From: an uncultured Christensenella sp.
GTDB taxonomy: Bacteria > Bacillota > Clostridia > Christensenellales > UBA1242
DNA: 9,924 nt
NCBI GenBank assembly: GCA_905203645.1
Contig: CAJKWP010000046.1
Location: forward strand, 1 to 9,924
Direction: 5' to 3'
The translations under genes were made by a program, and so were the position numbers. Shown in pieces: positions 6,954-9,924 of this stretch; position 1 is the first letter of the stretch, and every line of letters begins with the position of its first letter. A model generated the notes under the pieces. The model made no database searches. It was not told where the DNA came from and saw nothing but the letters and a program-made list of their open reading frames with translations.

Positions 6954-7651
6954 TTATATCAGGCAAAAACAGTGTGATTGAAAATCTTAGGGCGGGAAAA
7001 ACATTCAACAAAATTCTTATCTCAAAATCTGCATTTGGGTTTTCGGAAGTTGTTGCCCTTGCAAAAGAAAAAGGTATCAAAGTCGAATTTTTGGACAGAA
7101 GTATCTTGGACAAAAAGGCAAAAAACAATCAAGGCATAGTTGCCGAAATTGTTGACTTTGTGTATTCGGATTTGCAAACAATTTTGGATGACGGAAGGGG
7201 ACTGGTTGTCGTTTTGGACGGCATTGAAGACCCTCACAATTTTGGTGCTATCATTCGAAGTTGTGAATGCGCTGGTGTTTCGGGAATAATTATTCCAAAA
7301 CACAGGGCAGTGCCTGTAAATGACACGGTAATCAAAACAAGTGCTGGTGCAGTTGCAAACGTAAATATTTGTATGGTAACCAACATTAACAACGCAATAA
7401 GACAGTTGCAAGAAAACGGTTTTTGGGTTTATGGAGCCGAAGCGGACGGAAAGGTTATGTACGATTGCAAATTGCAAGGCAAAACTGCGTTTGTAATTGG
7501 AAGCGAAGGTTTTGGAATAAGCAAATTGACAAAGCAAAATTGCGACGAAGTTGTTTCTATTCCACTTTGTGGAAAAGTAAATTCGCTGAACGCATCGGTT
7601 GCTTGCTCGATTGTTTTGTTTGAATATGTAAGACAAAATTTTGGAAAGTAG
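6950..7651 (+). CDS. rlmB: 23S rRNA 2'-O-methyltransferase, RlmB/SpoU (TrmH) family
   Basis: A 233-aa SPOUT-class methyltransferase using S-adenosylmethionine, expected to methylate the ribose of a 23S rRNA guanosine (G2251 in E. coli numbering). An N-terminal substrate-binding domain (about 1-75; starts IISGKNSV, with NNQGIVAEI at 59-67) precedes the knotted catalytic domain. Motif 1 is DPHNFGAIIRS (94-104) with N97 and R103, motif 2 is VIGSEGFGIS (182-191), and motif 3 is IPLCGKVNSLNASVA (204-218). The ATG at 6950 is chosen because GGAGG ends four bases upstream; a TTG six codons earlier lacks such support. It overlaps mrnC by four bases and is followed after six bases by the sigma factor. 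The exact target base is inferred from the family. Confidence 0.92.
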   Translation: MIISGKNSVIENLRAGKTFNKILISKSAFGFSEVVALAKEKGIKVEFLDRSILDKKAKNNQGIVAEIVDFVYSDLQTILDDGRGLVVVLDGIEDPHNFGAIIRSCECAGVSGIIIPKHRAVPVNDTVIKTSAGAVANVNICMVTNINNAIRQLQENGFWVYGAEADGKVMYDCKLQGKTAFVIGSEGFGISKLTKQNCDEVVSIPLCGKVNSLNASVACSIVLFEYVRQNFGK

Positions 7652-7657
7652 GAAAGT

Positions 7658-8224
7658 ATGGAAAGAACAGATGAAGAACTTGCAATGCTTGTCAAAAGCG
7701 GTGACGAAAGCGCGGTTGAAGAATTGTTTTTAAGATACAAGCCCGTGCTTAATCAAATATGCAACAACTTTTTTATTCTTGGTGCTGAAAAAGATGACAT
7801 AATGCAAGAGGCCATGATTGGACTTTACAAGGCTTGCATGAGTTTCAACAAAAACGTTGCAAGTTTTTACACTTTTGCAAACGTTTGTATCAAGCGAAAA
7901 GTCTTGGATGCGATAAAAGCTGCAAACAGCAAAAAAAGTCAAATGCTAAGTCAAAGTTTGCCAATAGCATTTGACGATGAAGAGCAAGGCTCAAACATTC
8001 CTTGCGACAAAAATGTATTTCAAGAACTTATTGAAAAAGAAAATTTTGACGAACTCAAAAAATACATTTTTGACGTTTTGTCAGATTTTGAACTTTTGGT
8101 TCTGAAAAATTATGTGCAAGGGCTGAGTTATCAAGAGATTGCACAAAAACTTGAAAAACCCGTCAAAAGTGTTGACAATGCTGTTGCTCGCATAAAACAA
8201 AAACTTGGAAATTTGAAAAATTAA
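7658..8224 (+). CDS. sigH: RNA polymerase sigma factor, SigH/Spo0H-like
   Basis: A 188-aa sigma-70 family protein closest to the Firmicutes SigH group, which drives early sporulation, competence or stationary-phase genes. Region 2 is clear: DEELAMLVKSGD at the N-terminus, DDIMQEAMIGLYKAC (residues 46-60, core binding), and ASFYTFANVCIKRKVLDAI (68-86, -10 recognition). Region 4 has LSYQEIAQKL and VKSVDNAVARIKQKL (156-183, the helix-turn-helix for -35). SigH proteins are usually nearer 210-220 aa; the shortfall seems to lie at the N-terminus and in the linker between regions 2 and 4. Operon position after rlmB matches the Bacillus/Clostridium order, except that yacP is missing. The ATG follows an AGGAAAG ribosome site that overlaps the rlmB stop. 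Whether the organism sporulates cannot be seen from this window. Confidence 0.85.
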   Translation: MERTDEELAMLVKSGDESAVEELFLRYKPVLNQICNNFFILGAEKDDIMQEAMIGLYKACMSFNKNVASFYTFANVCIKRKVLDAIKAANSKKSQMLSQSLPIAFDDEEQGSNIPCDKNVFQELIEKENFDELKKYIFDVLSDFELLVLKNYVQGLSYQEIAQKLEKPVKSVDNAVARIKQKLGNLKN

Positions 8225-8242
8225 AGTTGTTTTGAAACTTGC

Positions 8243-8266
8243 ATTGTTTCGGAGCAATTTTTTTTT
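8243..8266 (+). terminator. Intrinsic terminator after the sigH operon
   Basis: ATTGTT (8243-8248) can pair with AGCAAT (8253-8258), with one G-U pair, around a TCGG loop, followed by a run of nine T residues (8258-8266, the first shared with the stem). It lies 19 bases after the sigH stop. The stem is short, and a competing GAAAC/GTTTC hairpin overlaps it, so efficiency is uncertain. Confidence 0.55.
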
Positions 8267-8296
8267 GTATTGTTAAAGGAAAAGATACTTAAAAGT

Positions 8297-8686
8297 TTAG
8301 TTTTCAAAAGGACTTTTTGGGTGTCTTTGATTATCTTGGCGCTCGCTGTAATGAGATGGATAAATATGGTTTTGGTCGTAAGGTTCGTTGCTTCGACCGC
8401 GATTTCCATACTCATTTTCATACTCAGTTGCCATATATTGGTTTTCTTGATTTTTTTTGCCCATTTTTTTGAAACCATTATCATTTATTTTTATTCTGCC
8501 TTTTTGCAAAAAGGTTGTTACAATAAGCCAAATTGCGGCGAACCCAACCAAAATATAAATTGTCCTGCTTAAAAAACTGGACTGTGTGCCAAAAATTCCT
8601 GCCACAAAGTCGTATTGCATAAGCCCGATACTGAGCCAGTTGAAAGCGCCTAACAATACAACAAAAAAACTTATCAAGGTTATCAT
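8297..8686 (-). CDS. DUF378 family small membrane protein with a long polar tail
   Basis: A 129-aa membrane protein on the minus strand. Residues 1-60 match the DUF378 (YuzA-like) pattern: a first helix with GAFNWLSIGL (13-22), the segment YDFVAGIFG (25-33), and a second helix SRTIYILVGFAAIWLI (40-55). The function of this family is not known. Members usually stop soon after the second helix, at about 65-85 aa. This one continues with about 65 very polar residues rich in N, Q, E, R and Y, with no hydrophobic core and likely disordered. The start is supported by AAAGGAG eight bases upstream of the ATG. It is convergent with sigH and divergent from greA. No convincing promoter was found; TATATT near 8737-8742 is a possible -10 element with a poor -35. 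Confidence 0.85.
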   Translation of the reverse strand: MITLISFFVVLLGAFNWLSIGLMQYDFVAGIFGTQSSFLSRTIYILVGFAAIWLIVTTFLQKGRIKINDNGFKKMGKKNQENQYMATEYENEYGNRGRSNEPYDQNHIYPSHYSERQDNQRHPKSPFEN

Positions 8687-8845
8687 TTTTTATCTCCTTT
8701 TTCTAGGTTGTGTCAAAATTTGCAAAATATACCCGCTTGGTGATTGTGCGAAAGTTTCATTTTTGCCAAAATGTTTTTTTATTTTTTTTGTATTCAAAGT
8801 TTGGTGAAAAATCAAAAAGTTGCGTGCATAAAATTCATTTTTTTG

Positions 8846-8874
8846 TTGACAATTTCATATATTGATTGTATAAT
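8846..8874 (+). promoter_or_regulatory. Consensus sigma-A promoter of greA
   Basis: TTGACA (8846-8851) and TATAAT (8869-8874) match the consensus perfectly with a 17-base spacer. Expected start is near 8881, leaving a leader of about 94 bases before the ATG. This is the strongest promoter in the window. Confidence 0.92.
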
Positions 8875-8915
8875 ACAACCCCGTAAATAAAACGAGGGGA
8901 AAAGTCAAACCGCTG

Positions 8916-8944
8916 CACGATTGAGAAATCGTGTGAGTTTTTTT
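8916..8944 (+). terminator. Terminator-like hairpin in the greA leader
   Basis: CACGATT (8916-8922) pairs with AATCGTG (8927-8933) around a GAGA tetraloop. Seven T residues (8938-8944) follow after a 4-base gap. It sits between the greA promoter and its ribosome site, so it could end transcription early and produce a short leader RNA of about 60 bases. The 4-base gap before the T run weakens the case for a standard terminator; a structural 5' leader element is the alternative. Confidence 0.5.
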
Positions 8945-8974
8945 AAATTGCCCGACAAAAAAAGGAGAAACAAA

Positions 8975-9445
8975 ATGAGTAAAATTTATTTGACACCACA
9001 AGGCAAAAAAGAATTGGAAGAAAAATTGGATTATTACAAGACTGTAAAAAGACCTGAAATAACAAAAAAAATTGGTGAAGCAAGGGAATTTGGCGATTTG
9101 AGTGAAAATGCAGAATATGACTTTGCAAAAAATGAACAGGCACTTATCGAACACGAAATCACTGAAATGGAAGCAAAACTCCGTGACTGCGTTGTTATAA
9201 ACAAAAGCAGTATTGACACAAGCAAAGTAAGTGTTGGCTGTTATGTCACTTGCTATGACGTAGATTTTGATGAAGAAGTAAAATATCAAATTATTGGCTC
9301 GACCGAAAGCAACCCTGCAAAGGGACTTATCAGCAACGAATCCCCAGTTGGAAAAGCACTTTTGGGACATGGAGTTGGTGAAACTGTTGACGTTCATACG
9401 CCAGTTGGTGTTTGCCAGTTGAAGATTTTGAAAATAGAAGTGTAA
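8975..9445 (+). CDS. greA: Transcription elongation factor GreA
   Basis: GreA enters the secondary channel of RNA polymerase and stimulates cleavage of backtracked transcripts. The 156-aa product is the usual length. The N-terminal coiled coil (residues about 1-75) carries the tip signature FGDLSENAEYDFAK (39-52) with acidic D41 and E44, the residues that hold the catalytic metal in the polymerase. The C-terminal FKBP-like domain (about 80-156) contains LISNESPVGKALLGH (118-132) and ends in LKILKIEV. The start is the ATG at 8975, seven bases after AGGAG; an in-frame TTG at 8921 falls inside the leader hairpin and is not used. The gene is monocistronic, with a consensus promoter upstream and a strong terminator downstream. 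Confidence 0.96.
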   Translation: MSKIYLTPQGKKELEEKLDYYKTVKRPEITKKIGEAREFGDLSENAEYDFAKNEQALIEHEITEMEAKLRDCVVINKSSIDTSKVSVGCYVTCYDVDFDEEVKYQIIGSTESNPAKGLISNESPVGKALLGHGVGETVDVHTPVGVCQLKILKIEV

Positions 9446-9486
9446 ACTTAATTGGAATGTTCCCTGCAAAAGATAAACACAATCTC

Positions 9487-9527
9487 AACAAAAAACTGTC
9501 ATACAAATTGTATGGCAGTTTTTTGTT
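9487..9527. terminator. Strong bidirectional intrinsic terminator
   Basis: An 18-bp stem (9487-9504 with 9510-9527), perfect apart from one G-U pair, closes a 5-base loop. The central part is CTGTCATAC/GTATGGCAG, flanked by A and T runs so that both strands read as stem plus T-tract. It lies between the convergent ends of greA and the minus-strand Cys-rich gene and should stop both transcripts. Confidence 0.9.
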
Positions 9528-9536
9528 GCAAAGTGG

Positions 9537-9568
9537 TTGATAAAAATGAAAAGGATAATTTTTATCAA
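9537..9568. repeat. 11-bp inverted repeat at the 3' end of the Cys-rich gene
   Basis: TTGATAAAAAT (9537-9547) and ATTTTTATCAA (9558-9568) are perfect inverted copies around a 10-base loop. The right arm includes the stop codon of the minus-strand gene. There is no T-tract after it in either direction, so it is probably an mRNA 3' stabilising hairpin or a chance AT-rich structure. Confidence 0.5.
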
Positions 9569-9780
9569 AATTCGTTTTTGGTGTCTGAGTACTCTTCGTC
9601 AAATTCGACCGATGAATCTGGTGAAAAACTTCCACAGAAATGTTTGTGATTTGTGCTTCCGGTTGTTACTCTTATTTTTTCCAAAGCACAATCACATCCA
9701 CGTCTGTTGTGAATACAGCAACACACATCACAGCAAACGCCGCTGTTTGAATTGCATTCTTTTTTGTCTGTTTTTTCCAT
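9565..9780 (-). CDS. Small cysteine-rich protein, DUF1540-like
   Basis: A 71-aa soluble protein on the minus strand with nine cysteines (residues 9, 16, 17, 20, 21, 22, 29, 31, 49). The order CDVCCCIHN, then CDCALEKIRV, then a later C followed by SF resembles the DUF1540 pattern CxxxxCxxN...CxAxxIxV...CxxF, proposed to bind metal and common in Clostridia. The extra run of three adjacent cysteines is unusual for that family. The tail (53-71) is strongly acidic. The start is well supported: GGAGG (9787-9791) lies six bases before the ATG, and a promoter lies upstream at 9817-9845. It is convergent with greA. Function unknown. Confidence 0.8.
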   Translation of the reverse strand: MEKTDKKECNSNSGVCCDVCCCIHNRRGCDCALEKIRVTTGSTNHKHFCGSFSPDSSVEFDEEYSDTKNEF

Positions 9781-9816
9781 ATAAATCCTCCATTTTTATT
9801 TTTTGTCTTTTGGTGT

Positions 9817-9845
9817 ATTTTATTCAAATGGATTGAAACTGTGAA
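9817..9845 (-). promoter_or_regulatory. Promoter of the DUF1540-like gene
   Basis: On the minus strand, TTCACA (9845-9840) and TAAAAT (9822-9817) are separated by 17 bases, each one mismatch from consensus. Expected start is near 9810, giving a 30-base leader that contains the GGAGG ribosome site. Confidence 0.7.
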
Positions 9846-9892
9846 AAAATTGTTTTAAGGAGTTGCTGTTTGCAATTTTTTTTCAAAAACCC

Positions 9893-9921
9893 TTTCATTT
9901 TTTTACAGTTTGTGTTACTAT
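9893..9921 (+). promoter_or_regulatory. Possible outward-facing promoter at the window edge
   Basis: A TGT-TACTAT extended -10 element (9913-9921) has a weak -35 TTTCAT 17 bases upstream. It would drive a gene beyond the right edge. Only suggestive. Confidence 0.3.
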
Positions 9922-9924
9922 ATA

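Noticed and set aside
8737..8744. GGGTAT on the minus strand as a sigma-B-type -10 for the DUF378 gene
   Set aside because: No GTTTAA-like -35 element at 12-14 bases upstream.
8921..8974. TTG start extending GreA by 18 residues
   Set aside because: It lies within the leader hairpin and lacks a ribosome site; the ATG at 8975 has AGGAG and gives the standard GreA N-terminus.
9861..9883. Hairpin AGTTGC/GCAATT followed by T residues
   Set aside because: The stem is weak with G-U pairs, and there is no plus-strand gene upstream for it to terminate.

Overview
The window is AT-rich, uses the standard code, and carries a gene set typical of a Bacillota (Firmicutes) genome, most likely an uncultured clostridial lineage. 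The main pointer is the chromosomal order mrnC-rlmB-sigH, which resembles the Bacillus/Clostridium cysS-mrnC-rlmB-yacP-sigH block; small DUF378 and DUF1540-type proteins and strong AAAGGAG ribosome sites agree with this. The taxon is an inference; no rRNA or other marker is present.

Left part (1-6317): a giant, membrane-anchored M6-type metalloprotease (1555 aa) contains an internally duplicated LRR plus Ig-like unit. It is followed by a small zinc-ribbon protein with codon use unlike its neighbours, then a calcium/sodium antiporter of the CaCA family. The protease and the antiporter each have a near-consensus sigma-A promoter whose -10 element lies only 6-7 bases before the ATG, and neither has a Shine-Dalgarno sequence. 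Both look like leaderless transcripts, and the two promoters share the 8-mer GACAAGTT at identical spacing.

Central intergenic region (6318-6581): a dense cluster of DnaA boxes has four perfect TGTGGATAA copies plus several one-mismatch copies, including a 19-bp direct repeat at 106-bp spacing. Two boxes form the stem of an apparent intrinsic terminator for the antiporter, one lies inside the spacer of the mrnC promoter, and one covers the mrnC start codon. This may be a DnaA-controlled promoter for the mrnC-rlmB-sigH operon, a DnaA-titration site or an origin. It is the most interesting feature of the window.

Operon 6582-8224: Mini-ribonuclease III (mrnC, 23S rRNA maturation), RlmB-type 23S rRNA 2'-O-methyltransferase (overlapping by ATGA), and a SigH/Spo0H-like sigma factor, closed by a probable terminator.

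Right part (8225-9924): a minus-strand DUF378 membrane protein diverges from greA, the transcript-cleavage factor. greA has a perfect consensus promoter and a terminator-like hairpin in its leader. A strong bidirectional terminator separates greA from a convergent minus-strand Cys-rich DUF1540-like protein. No rRNA, tRNA, CRISPR array or insertion sequence was seen.
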